A DNA stretch of 64,000 nucleotides from Janthinobacterium sp. Marseille. Lineage in GTDB: Bacteria > Pseudomonadota > Gammaproteobacteria > Burkholderiales > Burkholderiaceae_D. The notes below the pieces were generated by a model that searched no databases, was not told where the DNA came from, and saw only the letters and a program-made list of their open reading frames with translations. A program made the translations under genes and the position numbers. Location of the stretch: positions 558,001 through 622,000 of the forward strand of contig NC_009659.1 of the NCBI RefSeq assembly GCF_000013625.1. Reading direction: 5' to 3'. The number at the start of each line of letters is the position of its first letter. Position 1 is the first letter of the stretch. This document shows, piece after piece, positions 44,311-55,254 of this stretch.

Positions 44311-45009
44311 ATGTTTGAAATTCGCAAAAGTGAAGACCGGGGCCACGCAAATCACGGTTGGCTGGATTCGCACCATACCTTTTCCTTCGCTGATTACTAT
44401 GACGAAAAACACATGGGCTTTGGCCCGCTGCGCGTGATCAATGAAGACCGCGTGCATGCGGGGCAGGGCTTCGGCACGCATGGTCATCGCGATATGGAAA
44501 TTATCAGCTATGTGCTGGAAGGCGAACTGGCACACAAAGACAGCATGGGTACCGGCAGCGTCATTCGCCCGGGTGATGTGCAACGCATGAGCGCGGGCAG
44601 CGGCGTACGCCATTCGGAATTCAACCATTCCAAAGAGCAGACCACGCACTTCCTGCAAATCTGGATCCAGCCGAATGTAAATGGCATTCCGCCCAGCTAT
44701 GAAGAAAAGCATTTCGCTGCGGAAGAAAAACGCGGTCGTTTGCGTCTGATTGCCAGTGAAGACGGTACCGATGGTTCGGTATTGATTCATCAGGATGCGA
44801 AGCTGTATGCGGGTTTGTTCGATGGAGCTGAAACGGCAGAGCTCACGCTGGCAAAAGGACGTCGCGCCTTTGTCCATATTGCCCGCGGTTCGGTCACGGT
44901 CAACGGTGTCGCACTGAAAACCGGCGATGCACTGAAAGTGACGGACGAGCAAAGCCTGAAAATCAGTGACGGCCAGCAGGCGGAAGTATTGGTATTCGAC
45001 CTGGCCTAA
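44311..45009 (+). CDS. Pirin family protein (quercetinase-like cupin)
   Basis: The 232-residue bicupin protein resembles E. coli YhhW. Metal-binding residues of the N-terminal cupin are in GTHGHRDMEIISYVLEGE and GSGVRHSEFNHS. The C-terminal cupin lacks obvious ligands, as in other pirins. Some members have quercetin 2,3-dioxygenase activity; the natural substrate is unclear. The start at 44311, preceded by GAAAGGAAAAAATC, gives MFEIRKSEDRGHANHGW, the standard N-terminus. It ends at a strong terminator. Confidence 0.93.
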   Translation: MFEIRKSEDRGHANHGWLDSHHTFSFADYYDEKHMGFGPLRVINEDRVHAGQGFGTHGHRDMEIISYVLEGELAHKDSMGTGSVIRPGDVQRMSAGSGVRHSEFNHSKEQTTHFLQIWIQPNVNGIPPSYEEKHFAAEEKRGRLRLIASEDGTDGSVLIHQDAKLYAGLFDGAETAELTLAKGRRAFVHIARGSVTVNGVALKTGDALKVTDEQSLKISDGQQAEVLVFDLA

Positions 45010-45023
45010 TGTAGTCGCAATAA

Positions 45024-45059
45024 AAAAAGCGCAGCTTCCTCACGGTGGCTGCGCTTTTT
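45024..45059. terminator. Bidirectional terminator pirin/kdsA
   Basis: AAAAAGCGCAGC and GCTGCGCTTTTT form a perfect 12-bp stem with a 12-nt loop between convergent genes, with T-runs in both directions. Confidence 0.9.
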
Positions 45060-45075
45060 GATTTTTACGGAATAC

Positions 45076-45945
<870 letters not shown>

Positions 45946-45996
45946 TTAAGTTAAACAGCATGGTCCCGTGGCAGGTGGCTACAGGCTCCTGAAAAA

Positions 45997-46836
45997 TTAT
46001 TTTGCGCAATGAGGACAGGTGCCGCCCTCGACAAACTCCGGTGCCAGTTGTTCGCGTGGTGTGACGGTCGCGTTGCAGCTGGGGCAGGTCGTTGCCAGGC
46101 TCGGTTCGAGGCGCGGGTTCAGCGCGGTGCGATGATCGAAGACGAAGCAGTCTCCAGTGTAGTGCGCGCCGCCGACTTCCTCGAAGTATTTGAGGATACC
46201 GCCGTCGAGCTGGTACACGCTGTCGTAGCCGACGTTCTTCATATGGATGGCTGCTTTTTCGCAGCGGATGCCGCCGGTGCAGAAGGTGACCACGGTTTTA
46301 TCCGCCAGCTCATCCTTGTGCTGCGCCACCACATCAGGGAAGTCACTGAATTTTTCGATGCGGTAATCGAGGGTGTTGTCGAAGGTGCCGACATCAACTT
46401 CGAAAGCATTCCGGGTTTCCATCATGACGACCGGCTTACCGTCATCATCATGGCCCTGGTCCAGCCAGCGCTTGAGCGTGGTTGGCGTGACAACTGGTGC
46501 ACGACCTTCTTCCGGCTTGATCAGCGGGTGCTTCATGGTAATGATTTCGCGCTTGAGCTTGACCAGCATATATTTGAAAGGCTGGTCATCGGAAAAGCTT
46601 TCCTTTACCTCGAGATCGCTGAAGCGCGCATCCGCGCGTACCCAGGCCAGGAAGCTGTCGATGTCGGCACGGGTACCGGCCAAAAACATATTGATGCCTT
46701 CCGGGGTGAGCAGGATGGTGCCTTTTAGCGACAGTTCATTGCACTTGGCGAGGAATTCCGGACGTTTCTCGGCCGTATCGTCAAAAGTGATAAATTTGTA
46801 GGCTGCGATGTTTACGAAGCTGGATGTGGCTTGCAT
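45997..46836 (-). CDS. trhO: tRNA uridine(34) hydroxylase TrhO (rhodanese-like, YceA/UPF0176)
   Basis: The 279-residue protein has an N-terminal acylphosphatase-like domain, a rhodanese domain with the active-site loop [11 protein letters not shown], and a C-terminal Cys-rich tail (CPSCNATV and CPHC) that probably binds zinc. Family knowledge: TrhO hydroxylates U34 in tRNAs on the route to 5-methoxyuridine derivatives. The ATG at 46836 gives the usual N-terminus; a longer frame to 46920 is not supported. No operon partner is obvious. Confidence 0.9.
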   Translation of the reverse strand: MQATSSFVNIAAYKFITFDDTAEKRPEFLAKCNELSLKGTILLTPEGINMFLAGTRADIDSFLAWVRADARFSDLEVKESFSDDQPFKYMLVKLKREIITMKHPLIKPEEGRAPVVTPTTLKRWLDQGHDDDGKPVVMMETRNAFEVDVGTFDNTLDYRIEKFSDFPDVVAQHKDELADKTVVTFCTGGIRCEKAAIHMKNVGYDSVYQLDGGILKYFEEVGGAHYTGDCFVFDHRTALNPRLEPSLATTCPSCNATVTPREQLAPEFVEGGTCPHCAK

Positions 46837-47047
46837 GCTGATGTACTTCTTTACGGTGATTGCTTGTGATAAACACAATAATTCGGCAATATTTTGCGGC
46901 TGCTGCCTTGTACGCTGCACCAGGTCTGGCGCTGACTAATCAGGGCTGACGGGATGTGCGCAGGCAGGAACAAGCCGACATTATAAACTTCGCGTTTGGG
47001 AATGAGGAAATGTCTGATCAAAGGGGTGGTCGCGGTAGAATACGGCC

Positions 47048-50000
47048 ATGATTTCTCCGCAATTTATCCATCTTCGTCTCCATTCCGAATATTCGATCGT
47101 TGATGGCCTGATCCGCATCGATGATGTGATCCAGGCCGCTGCCGCCGATATGCAGCCGGCGCTCGCGATTTCCGACCTGGCCAATCTGTTCGGCATGGTC
47201 AAATTCTATAAAGAAGCCCGTTCCAACGGTATCAAGCCCATCGTCGGCTGTGATGTCTGGATCAGTAATGACAATGACCGCGACAAGCCGTCGCGCCTGT
47301 TGCTATTGGTCAAGAACAAGGACGGTTACCTGCAGCTGTGTGAATTGCTGTCGAAAGCCTGGCTGACCAATTTGCACCGCGGTCGTGCCGAAATTCGCCC
47401 CGAGTGGCTGGAGCAGGTGGCGGCGGATGGCAAGAATGGTTTGATCGTCTTGTCCGGCGCGCATTTTGGTGATGTCGGGATCGCCATCGATAACGGTAAC
47501 CTGGGTGCAGCCGAGCGTTGTGCGCAGCGCTGGGCGGAATTATTCCCCGGTCATTTTTATATCGAGGTACAGCGTGCCGGCCAGCCGAATATGGACGGTC
47601 ATGTGCGCCAGGCTTCGGTGCTGGCCGCCAAGCTGGGCTTGCCCCTGGTTGCGACCCATCCGGTGCAATTCCTCGGCCTGGAAGAATTCACTGCGCATGA
47701 AGCGCGCACCTGTATTTCCGAAGGCGAAATCCTCGCGAACCCGCGCCGCATCAAACGCTTTAATGAGCAGCAACGCTTCAAGACGCAGGCGGAAATGGCG
47801 GAACTCTTCGCCGATATGCCGAACGCCCTGCAAAACTCGGTCGAAATTGCCAAGCGCTGCAACCTGGTGCTGGAACTCGGCAAACCCAAGCTGCCGAACT
47901 TCCCGACACCGGACGGTTCATCGATTGATGAATTCCTGGTCAAGGAAGCGCAGCGCGGGCTGGATCAGCGCATGGAGCATTTGTATCCTGATCCTGCCGC
48001 ACGTGAAAAGCACCGGGAACGTTATCAGGCGCGGCTGAAGTTCGAGACCGACACCATTATCAAAATGGGTTTCCCCGGTTACTTCCTGATCGTGGCGGAC
48101 TTTATCAAATGGGCGAAGAATAACGGCGTGCCGGTTGGACCGGGCCGGGGTTCTGGTGCCGGTTCGCTGGTTGCGTATTCATTGCTGATTACCGATCTGG
48201 ATCCGCTGCAATACAACCTGCTGTTCGAACGCTTCCTGAATCCAGAACGGGTATCCATGCCCGATTTCGATATCGACTTTTGCCAGGAAGGGCGCGATCG
48301 CGTCATCCAGTACGTGAAGGATCAGTACGGCAAGGATGCGGTATCGCAGATTGCAACCTTCGGTACCATGGCCGCCAAAGGTGCGGTGCGTGACGTTGGT
48401 CGTGTGCTGGATTTTGGTTATAACTTTTGCGATGGCATCTCCAAGCTGATTCCATTCAAGCCGGGCAAGCTGGTCACGATTTCCGATGCGATCAAGGAAG
48501 AACCGCTGCTGGCCGAGCGCCTGGAAAATGAAGAAGAGGTCAAGCAATTGCTGGACCTGGCGCAACAGGTGGAAGGTATCGCCCGTAACATCGGTATGCA
48601 TGCCGGTGGCGTGTTGATTGCACCGGGCAAGCTGACCGATTTCTGTCCGCTCTACACGCAGGGTGGTGATGCCGGCGTGGTCTCGCAATACGATAAGGAT
48701 GACGTCGAGGCGGTCGGCCTGGTGAAGTTCGACTTCTTGGGTTTGACCACGCTGACTATTCTCGATCGTGCGGTGCGTTACATCAAGGACCTCGATCCGG
48801 CGATGGCGGATTTTGCGCTGGAAAAGCTGCCGCTCAATGACCGGCCTTCATACGAATTACTGACCAAGGCGAAAACCGTCGCTGTCTTCCAGCTGGAAAG
48901 CCGCGGCATGCAAGGCATGCTCAAGGATGCACGGCCGGATCGTTTTGAAGACATTATTGCGCTGGTGGCTTTGTACCGTCCGGGCCCGATGGACCTGATC
49001 CCGGATTTTTGCCGACGCAAGCACGGTGAACGTTTCGAATACCCTGATCCTCGTACCGAATCCATCCTGTCCGAAACCTACGGCATCATGGTGTATCAGG
49101 AACAGGTTATGCAGATGGCGCAGGTCATCGGCGGTTACTCGCTGGGCGGCGCTGACTTGCTGCGCCGTGCGATGGGTAAGAAAAAAGCCGAAGAGATGGC
49201 GGAACATCGTGAATTGTTCCGCGCCGGCGCATCGAAAAATGATTTGTCCGCTGAAAAAGCCGATGAAATTTTCGATTTGATGGAAAAATTTGCCGGCTAC
49301 GGTTTCAATAAATCGCATGCCGCTGCCTACGCCTTGCTGTCGTATCACACCGCCTACCTGAAGGCGCATCACCCCGCCGCGTTCATGGCAGCCAACTTGT
49401 CGCTGGCGATGGATGATACCGACAAGATCAAGATCCTGGTCGAAGATGCGATTGATATATGCGGCTTGAGCTTGCTGCCGCCGGATATCAATCAATCCGA
49501 TTATCGTTTCACGCCGGTCGGCGTGCCGGGCAAGAAGGCAACGCAGATACGTTATGGTTTGGGCGCGGTCAAAGGTTCCGGCAAGGGTGCCATTGATGCC
49601 GTGATCGAAGCGCGCAAGGAACGGCCTTTCACTGATTTGTTCGACTTCGCCAAGCGGGTCGACAAACGCCAGATCAATCGCCGTACGATAGATTCGCTGA
49701 TCCGTGCCGGTGCCTTCGATTGCTTCGATGTTGATCGCGCCATCCTGCTGGCATCGGTTGCTTTCGCAATGGAATGCGCGGAGCAGGCGGAAGCCGCCGC
49801 CAACCAGGTCAGCCTCTTTGGCGGTGATGACAGCGACCTGGAAACGCCACCGGAATACGTAAAAGTATCGCCATGGAGCGATAAGCAAAAGCTGACGGAA
49901 GAAAAAGCTGCACTCGGTTTCTACCTGTCCGGCCACTTGTTCAATGCCTATGCGGACGAGGCACGTCGCTTTGCCCGTGCCAAGCTGAGTAGCCTGGAGC

Positions 50001-50506
50001 CGTCACGCGAGCCGCGCACGATTGCCGGTGTGATCTCCGGTTTGCGTACACAAATGACGCAGCGTGGCCGTATTACGATTGTGACTTTGGATGATGGCAG
50101 TGCCACGGTGGATGTGACGGTCTATAACGAGTTGTATGATGCCAACCGTCATATGTTTAAGGAAGATGAATTCCTTGCGGTAACCGGGAAGGTATCGGAA
50201 GACCGCTTCTCCGGCGGCTTGCGGATTACCGCAGAAAAGGTGATGGATATTGCCGGAGTGCGTATCCAGTATGCCAATTGCGTACGCTTGTCATTGCCGG
50301 CTTCGACCGATATCAATGTGCTGAAGGCGACGCTGCAACCGGCGGCTCGCGCAGACGGTAGTCCGGTCGTGATCCAGTATCAGAATCCCAAGGGCGTATC
50401 GGAATTGTGCTTTGCCGAGCAATGGCGTATCAATCCGGACGACAACATAAAACAAAAACTAATCGATTTATATTCGGACAAAAATGTACAGATCGCCTAT
50501 GACTGA
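47048..50506 (+). CDS. dnaE: DNA polymerase III alpha subunit
   Basis: The 1152-residue replicative polymerase begins with a PHP domain (FIHLRLHSEYSIVDGL). Catalytic motifs GPGRGSGAGSLVAYSL and PDFDIDFCQEGRD carry the active-site aspartates. Later regions include the tandem HhH segment and an OB fold near residue 1000 (ITIVTLDDGSATVDVTVYNE). Length is normal for DnaE1. The intergenic region with trhO is divergent and 211 bp long. msbA follows 42 bp downstream. Confidence 0.98.
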   Translation: MISPQFIHLRLHSEYSIVDGLIRIDDVIQAAAADMQPALAISDLANLFGMVKFYKEARSNGIKPIVGCDVWISNDNDRDKPSRLLLLVKNKDGYLQLCELLSKAWLTNLHRGRAEIRPEWLEQVAADGKNGLIVLSGAHFGDVGIAIDNGNLGAAERCAQRWAELFPGHFYIEVQRAGQPNMDGHVRQASVLAAKLGLPLVATHPVQFLGLEEFTAHEARTCISEGEILANPRRIKRFNEQQRFKTQAEMAELFADMPNALQNSVEIAKRCNLVLELGKPKLPNFPTPDGSSIDEFLVKEAQRGLDQRMEHLYPDPAAREKHRERYQARLKFETDTIIKMGFPGYFLIVADFIKWAKNNGVPVGPGRGSGAGSLVAYSLLITDLDPLQYNLLFERFLNPERVSMPDFDIDFCQEGRDRVIQYVKDQYGKDAVSQIATFGTMAAKGAVRDVGRVLDFGYNFCDGISKLIPFKPGKLVTISDAIKEEPLLAERLENEEEVKQLLDLAQQVEGIARNIGMHAGGVLIAPGKLTDFCPLYTQGGDAGVVSQYDKDDVEAVGLVKFDFLGLTTLTILDRAVRYIKDLDPAMADFALEKLPLNDRPSYELLTKAKTVAVFQLESRGMQGMLKDARPDRFEDIIALVALYRPGPMDLIPDFCRRKHGERFEYPDPRTESILSETYGIMVYQEQVMQMAQVIGGYSLGGADLLRRAMGKKKAEEMAEHRELFRAGASKNDLSAEKADEIFDLMEKFAGYGFNKSHAAAYALLSYHTAYLKAHHPAAFMAANLSLAMDDTDKIKILVEDAIDICGLSLLPPDINQSDYRFTPVGVPGKKATQIRYGLGAVKGSGKGAIDAVIEARKERPFTDLFDFAKRVDKRQINRRTIDSLIRAGAFDCFDVDRAILLASVAFAMECAEQAEAAANQVSLFGGDDSDLETPPEYVKVSPWSDKQKLTEEKAALGFYLSGHLFNAYADEARRFARAKLSSLEPSREPRTIAGVISGLRTQMTQRGRITIVTLDDGSATVDVTVYNELYDANRHMFKEDEFLAVTGKVSEDRFSGGLRITAEKVMDIAGVRIQYANCVRLSLPASTDINVLKATLQPAARADGSPVVIQYQNPKGVSELCFAEQWRINPDDNIKQKLIDLYSDKNVQIAYD

Positions 50507-50548
50507 TCGTTTCAATATGCTGACTTCAACTGACGGAGATATGGCGCA

Positions 50549-52285
50549 ATGATAGTTTCTCCACATTTGAAGCGCCTGTTCGGCATGCTGGCGCCATACA
50601 AGAAGCGCCTGGCCGTGGCTCTCCTTGGCATGATCATGACAGCGTTGACCGAGCCAATGTTCCCTGCCGTGATGCGGGTGTTGCTGGATAAGGGATTTGG
50701 CGGCAAGCCGTCATTTTCCTTATGGCTGGTTCCGGTCGCCATCGTCGGTATTTTTGTCTTGCGCGGTATATCCACATTTACGACGACTTACATGATGACC
50801 TGGGTCTCGTCGCGTCTGCTCACTACTTTGCGGAAGCAGATGTTCGAGCGCATGCTGGATGTGCCACTCGGATTTTATGCGACGCATTCAGTGGGTCGGG
50901 TGATCAATTCGATGATGTTTGAAGTACAGCAAATCATTGAAATGATCACCAAGGTTTACACCTCCATCATTCGCGATTCCTTGACAGTGATCGTGCTGTT
51001 GTCTTTCCTGTTTTGGCTGAACTGGCGTTTGACCCTGGTTGCGCTGGTATTGTTGCCGCTGATTGCCATCGTCGTGCGGGCGACTGGTCGCCGCTTGCGC
51101 AGATTGACGCGTGAATACCAGACGGTCAATGGCGAGATGACGCAAGTCATTGAAGAAACCACGCGCGCCAATCAGGTCATCAAGATTTTTGGTGGCCATC
51201 GATACGAGGAAGAGCGATTCGAGGTGCGTGCCGATAAATTGCGCGGTTACACGATGCGCATGGCTACCGCAATGGCAGCAACGACTCCGGTGACCCAGGT
51301 CATGGCGTCTACCGCAGTGGCAATTGTGATTGTGATTGCCTTGATCCAGTCAGGGCAAAACCAGACAACGGTAGGTGGCTTTGTATCCTTTATTACCGCG
51401 ATGCTAATGTTGCTGACGCCTTTGAAGAATATCGCCGAAGTGAATGGCCCCTTGCAACGTGGCCTGACTGCGGCGGAAGCGGTATTCAAACTGATAGACG
51501 CGGAACCTGAGCGTACCAACGGTAAGGATTTGGCGGCACGCGCAGCAGGCCGTCTCGATTTTGTCCGGCTGGGCTTTACTTATCCAGGCCAGCAAACCAT
51601 GGCTTTGCAGGATATCAACCTGAGCGTACAGCCGGGTGAAACCATCGCTTTCGTCGGCATGTCAGGCGGCGGTAAGTCGACGCTGGTAAATTTGGTGCCC
51701 GGCTTTTATTCAGCAACGGCCGGCGAGATTCAGCTGGATGGTGTGTCGATAGAAGAGATTTCGCTGAGCAGTTTGCGTAAGCAAATCGCGATGGTGAGCC
51801 AGCATGTAGTTTTGTTTGATGACACGATTGCGGCAAATATCGCTTATGGCGATGCCAATCCGGACCGGACACGCATCATGGCCGCAGCGCATGCGGCGCA
51901 TCTGGATGAAGTGATTGCCGGTTTGCCGGAAGGCCTGGAAACGATGATAGGCGATAATGGCTCGCGCCTGTCCGGCGGTCAGCGCCAACGCCTGGCGATA
52001 GCACGTGCGATTTACAAGGATGCACCTATCCTGATCCTGGATGAAGCGACCTCGGCACTGGATTCGGAATCAGAGCGTGCAGTGCAGGCGGCCCTTGATG
52101 AATTGATGAAAGGGCGTACCACGCTGGTGATTGCACATCGGCTATCGACCATCGAACGCGCCGACCGTATTGCCGTGTTGGCCGAGGGCCATATCGTGGA
52201 ACTCGGTTCGCATCAGGAATTGCTGGCCAGGAACGGCGTTTACGCGAACTTGTATCACCTGCAATTTGCCAAAGATGTATTTTGA
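50549..52285 (+). CDS. msbA: Lipid A export ABC transporter MsbA
   Basis: The 578-residue half-transporter has about six membrane helices in the first 310 residues and a C-terminal ATPase. Walker A is GMSGGGKST, the signature is LSGGQRQRLAIARA, Walker B is ILILDEATSALDSESE, and the H-loop is IAHRLSTI. It flips lipid A-core across the inner membrane as a homodimer. It lies between dnaE and a glycosyltransferase-like gene 40 bp downstream. Confidence 0.93.
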   Translation: MIVSPHLKRLFGMLAPYKKRLAVALLGMIMTALTEPMFPAVMRVLLDKGFGGKPSFSLWLVPVAIVGIFVLRGISTFTTTYMMTWVSSRLLTTLRKQMFERMLDVPLGFYATHSVGRVINSMMFEVQQIIEMITKVYTSIIRDSLTVIVLLSFLFWLNWRLTLVALVLLPLIAIVVRATGRRLRRLTREYQTVNGEMTQVIEETTRANQVIKIFGGHRYEEERFEVRADKLRGYTMRMATAMAATTPVTQVMASTAVAIVIVIALIQSGQNQTTVGGFVSFITAMLMLLTPLKNIAEVNGPLQRGLTAAEAVFKLIDAEPERTNGKDLAARAAGRLDFVRLGFTYPGQQTMALQDINLSVQPGETIAFVGMSGGGKSTLVNLVPGFYSATAGEIQLDGVSIEEISLSSLRKQIAMVSQHVVLFDDTIAANIAYGDANPDRTRIMAAAHAAHLDEVIAGLPEGLETMIGDNGSRLSGGQRQRLAIARAIYKDAPILILDEATSALDSESERAVQAALDELMKGRTTLVIAHRLSTIERADRIAVLAEGHIVELGSHQELLARNGVYANLYHLQFAKDVF

Positions 52286-52325
52286 GTAAAAATTTTTATC
52301 AAGCCTAGTACGCTGGAGAAAACGT

Positions 52326-53090
52326 ATGACAGAGAAGGCCAATATCGGCAATGCAGCAGCAGGCGATGAACGCGTCATCCTGTGCATGAAGTGGGGTACC
52401 AAATACGGTCCCGAATATGTGAATCGCCTGTATGCAATGGTAAGGCGCAACCTGACCGGTGATTTCCGCTTCGTTTGCCTGACCGATGACGGTAGCGGTA
52501 TTCGTTCTGAAGTCGAATGCTTCCCGATTCCGGATTTGAAACTGCCGGACGGCTTGCCGGAACGCGGCTGGAAGAAGCTGACTACCTTTGAGGCCGACCT
52601 GCACGGTTTGACCGGCACCGCCTTATTCCTCGATGTCGATGTCGTGATCACCGACAAGATCGATGCCTTCTTTGAACAGCCAGGTGAATTCCTGATCATC
52701 CATGACTGGAAGCGTCCATGGCGTGTGACCGGTAATTCATCGGTTTATCGTTTCAAGCTGGGTGCGCATGCCGATGTGCTGGAACAATTCCGCACTACAC
52801 AGGCGGATGCCCGCAGTGCCTTTCGCAATGAGCAGGCTTTCCTGTCGGATGTCTTGCACAAGCAGGGCAAGCTGAGTTATTGGCCGGCTTCATGGTGCTG
52901 CAGCTATAAATACCATTGCATTCCAGCTTGGCCGACTAATTACTGGCGCGAACCTTTCGTGCCTGAAGGTACCAAGATCGTGATCTTCCACGGTGAAGTG
53001 AATCCGCCGGATGCACTGGAAGGTCGACGCAACCGTGCCCTGCGCTTTGTGCGCAAGGCGCCTTGGATTGCGGATTACTGGAAAGAATAA
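52326..53090 (+). CDS. Putative glycosyltransferase
   Basis: The 254-residue soluble protein has a glycosyltransferase-A-like N-terminal pattern: VILCMKWGTKYGPEYVNRLYAMVRRN, then FVCLTDD, and a DxD-type ALFLDVDVVITDKID near residue 100 that would bind metal and nucleotide sugar. RNEQAFLSDVL is also typical of GT8-like folds. It follows msbA by 40 bp and ends at a hairpin terminator, so a role in LPS or cell-surface sugar addition is plausible. Acceptor and sugar are unknown. Confidence 0.7.
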   Translation: MTEKANIGNAAAGDERVILCMKWGTKYGPEYVNRLYAMVRRNLTGDFRFVCLTDDGSGIRSEVECFPIPDLKLPDGLPERGWKKLTTFEADLHGLTGTALFLDVDVVITDKIDAFFEQPGEFLIIHDWKRPWRVTGNSSVYRFKLGAHADVLEQFRTTQADARSAFRNEQAFLSDVLHKQGKLSYWPASWCCSYKYHCIPAWPTNYWREPFVPEGTKIVIFHGEVNPPDALEGRRNRALRFVRKAPWIADYWKE

Positions 53091-53110
53091 AGTTTAGGTT
53101 GGTATAAATG

Positions 53111-53144
53111 AAAAAGGAGCCATGCATGCATGACTCCTTTTTTT
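53111..53144. terminator. Bidirectional terminator after glycosyltransferase gene
   Basis: AAAAAGGAG and CTCCTTTTT flank an inner CATG-rich stem, followed by TTTTTTT on the plus strand. It also lies 3' of rng on the minus strand. Confidence 0.85.
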
Positions 53145-53166
53145 ATAGTCGCAAGCTAAAGAGGTT

Positions 53167-54630
53167 TTACATCAGGATGACGTCGTACTGTTCCTGGTGA
53201 TACACGGTTTCCACTTGCAATGAAATCGGTTTGCCGAGGAAGTCGCCCAGCATCGCCAAATGCTGTGATTCTTCTTCGAGGAACATATCGATCACGACTT
53301 GCGAAGCCAGAATACGGAATTCCCGCGGGTTGAATTGTTTCGCTTCACGCGTGAGTTCACGCAGGATTTCATAGCAGATGGTGCGTGCGGTTTTAACCTG
53401 GCCCTTGCCGCTGCATGCAGGGCAGGGTTCGCACAATATATGTGCCAATGATTCACGCGTACGCTTGCGTGTCATTTCAACCAGACCCAGGGCGGAAAAT
53501 CCGGAAACCGATACCTTGGTCCGGTCACGCGAGAGTGCGCGGTTCAATTCATTCAGCACGGCGCTCTTGTGCTCAGGATTTTCCATGTCGATGAAATCGA
53601 GGATCATGATGCCGCCGAGGTTGCGCAGGCGCAGCTGGCGTGCGATCGCGTGTGACGCTTCCAGATTGGTTTTGAAAATCGTATCGTCGAAATTACGGCC
53701 ATTGACGAAGCTGCCGGTATTCACATCGATGGTCGTCATCGCTTCGGTCTGGTCGACGATCAGGTAACCACCCGATTTCAAATCGACGCGCCGACCGAGG
53801 GCGCGCTGGATTTCTTCTTCCACGCCATACAAATCGAAGAGTGGACGTTCACCCGGATAGTGCGCGAGTTTCGATAATACCGATGGCGTATATAGTTCAC
53901 CGAACTGCAGCAGTTTTTGATAGTTTTCGCGCGAGTCGACCTGGATGCTGGCGGTTTCGTCATTGACGAAGTCGCGCATCACACGCTGCGCCAGATCAAG
54001 ATCCTGGTACAGCAGGGTAGGGGCGGGTTTGGTTTTTGCCTGCTGGGTAATATTCGCCCAGGTCTTGCGCAGGTATTCGACGTCGGCCTGCAGGTCACCG
54101 TCGGATGCATCCTCCGCCATGGTACGGATGATGAAGCCGCCTTTTTCTTCCGGCAGGATCAGTTTCTGTACTTTTTCGCGCAGGATTTCGCGTTCGACTT
54201 CGTTTTCGATGCGTTGCGAAATGCCGATATGCGATTCCTGCGGCAGGTAGACCAGCATGCGTCCGGCAATCGAAATCTGGGTCGACAGGCGCGCACCCTT
54301 GGTCCCTATCGGATCCTTGATGACTTGTACGGTAACAGCCTGGCCGTCGTACAGCACCCGTTCAATCGGCGTCGGTGAACTGGGTGGTCCCTCGTGCGAA
54401 CGGGCATCCCAGATATCGGCGACGTGCAGGAAGGCGGCACGTTCGAGGCCGATATCGACAAAGGCGGATTGCATGCCGGGTAGTACGCGTACGACTTTGC
54501 CGAGGTAAATATTACCGGCCATGCCGCGTGACAGCGTACGTTCGACATGCAGTTCCTGCACCGCACCTTGCAACACCAGGGCGACGCGGGTTTCCTGCGG
54601 CGTCACGTTGACGAGAATATCTTCACTCAT
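53167..54630 (-). CDS. rng: Ribonuclease G
   Basis: The 487-residue endoribonuclease matures 16S rRNA 5' ends and degrades mRNA. An N-terminal S1 domain (GNIYLGKVVRVLPGMQSAFVDIG) is followed by the catalytic core with DVNTGSFVNGRNFDDT and the zinc-link motif CEPCPACSGKG. It lacks the long C-terminal scaffold of RNase E, so RNase G is preferred. The start overlaps the maf stop by 4 bp, indicating translational coupling in the nadD-rsfS-rlmH-maf-rng series. Confidence 0.95.
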   Translation of the reverse strand: MSEDILVNVTPQETRVALVLQGAVQELHVERTLSRGMAGNIYLGKVVRVLPGMQSAFVDIGLERAAFLHVADIWDARSHEGPPSSPTPIERVLYDGQAVTVQVIKDPIGTKGARLSTQISIAGRMLVYLPQESHIGISQRIENEVEREILREKVQKLILPEEKGGFIIRTMAEDASDGDLQADVEYLRKTWANITQQAKTKPAPTLLYQDLDLAQRVMRDFVNDETASIQVDSRENYQKLLQFGELYTPSVLSKLAHYPGERPLFDLYGVEEEIQRALGRRVDLKSGGYLIVDQTEAMTTIDVNTGSFVNGRNFDDTIFKTNLEASHAIARQLRLRNLGGIMILDFIDMENPEHKSAVLNELNRALSRDRTKVSVSGFSALGLVEMTRKRTRESLAHILCEPCPACSGKGQVKTARTICYEILRELTREAKQFNPREFRILASQVVIDMFLEEESQHLAMLGDFLGKPISLQVETVYHQEQYDVILM

Positions 54631-55247
54631 AGAATGTGGATCCCTGCCTGTTCCAATAATTTTCCGGTTTCAAAGATGGGCAGACCCATAATGCCTGAAT
54701 AACTGCCGGCCATGTCTTGAATGAAGAGTGCGGCCTGGCCCTGGATGCCGTAGCCGCCGGCCTTGTCGTACGGTTCGCTGGTCGCGCAGTAGGCGCGTAT
54801 GACCTGATCCGGCAAGGCGGCAAACGCAACGTCGGAACGCTGCGTCAGTTGGAAAGTTTTATCGTCGAGCAGGACGGCGACATGCGTCAACACTTGGTGG
54901 GTACGCCCGGATAGTGAGCGCAGCATATCGATTGCTTCGGCTTCATCGGCTGGTTTGCCAAGGATGCGACCATCGAGCACCACCGTGGTATCGGCGGCGA
55001 GTATCGGTCGTACCGGCAGCTTGCGCCACCACATGGTTTTTTGTGCGAAAGCAGCTTTTTCCAGCGTGACGCGGGCCACATAATCTTCGGCGCGTTCATT
55101 CGGCAAGACGATTTCGCTGACTTCGGGGCCACGTGGGGTTTGGTCGCGCAGCAAGAGCAATTCAAACTCTATGCCCATCTGCCGCAGTAATTCGCGGCGA
55201 CGCGGACTCTTGGATGCGAGGTAAATTTTCTTTGGCAGGGGTTTCAT
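54627..55247 (-). CDS. maf: Maf-family nucleoside triphosphate pyrophosphatase
   Basis: The 206-residue protein starts at the ATG at 55247 (MKPLPKKIYLASKSPRRRELL), which holds the Maf signature; a longer frame to 55325 runs into rlmH and is not supported. ADTTVVLDGRILGKP and DKAGGYGIQGQAALFI are conserved. The family hydrolyses dTTP/UTP and modified nucleotides and is linked to septum control. It overlaps rng by 4 bp and follows rlmH closely. Confidence 0.92.
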   Translation of the reverse strand: MKPLPKKIYLASKSPRRRELLRQMGIEFELLLLRDQTPRGPEVSEIVLPNERAEDYVARVTLEKAAFAQKTMWWRKLPVRPILAADTTVVLDGRILGKPADEAEAIDMLRSLSGRTHQVLTHVAVLLDDKTFQLTQRSDVAFAALPDQVIRAYCATSEPYDKAGGYGIQGQAALFIQDMAGSYSGIMGLPIFETGKLLEQAGIHIL

Positions 55248-55254
55248 ACAGCCC

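Noticed and set aside
48857..49936. 359-codon minus-strand open frame within dnaE
   Set aside because: Antisense shadow of a highly conserved gene.
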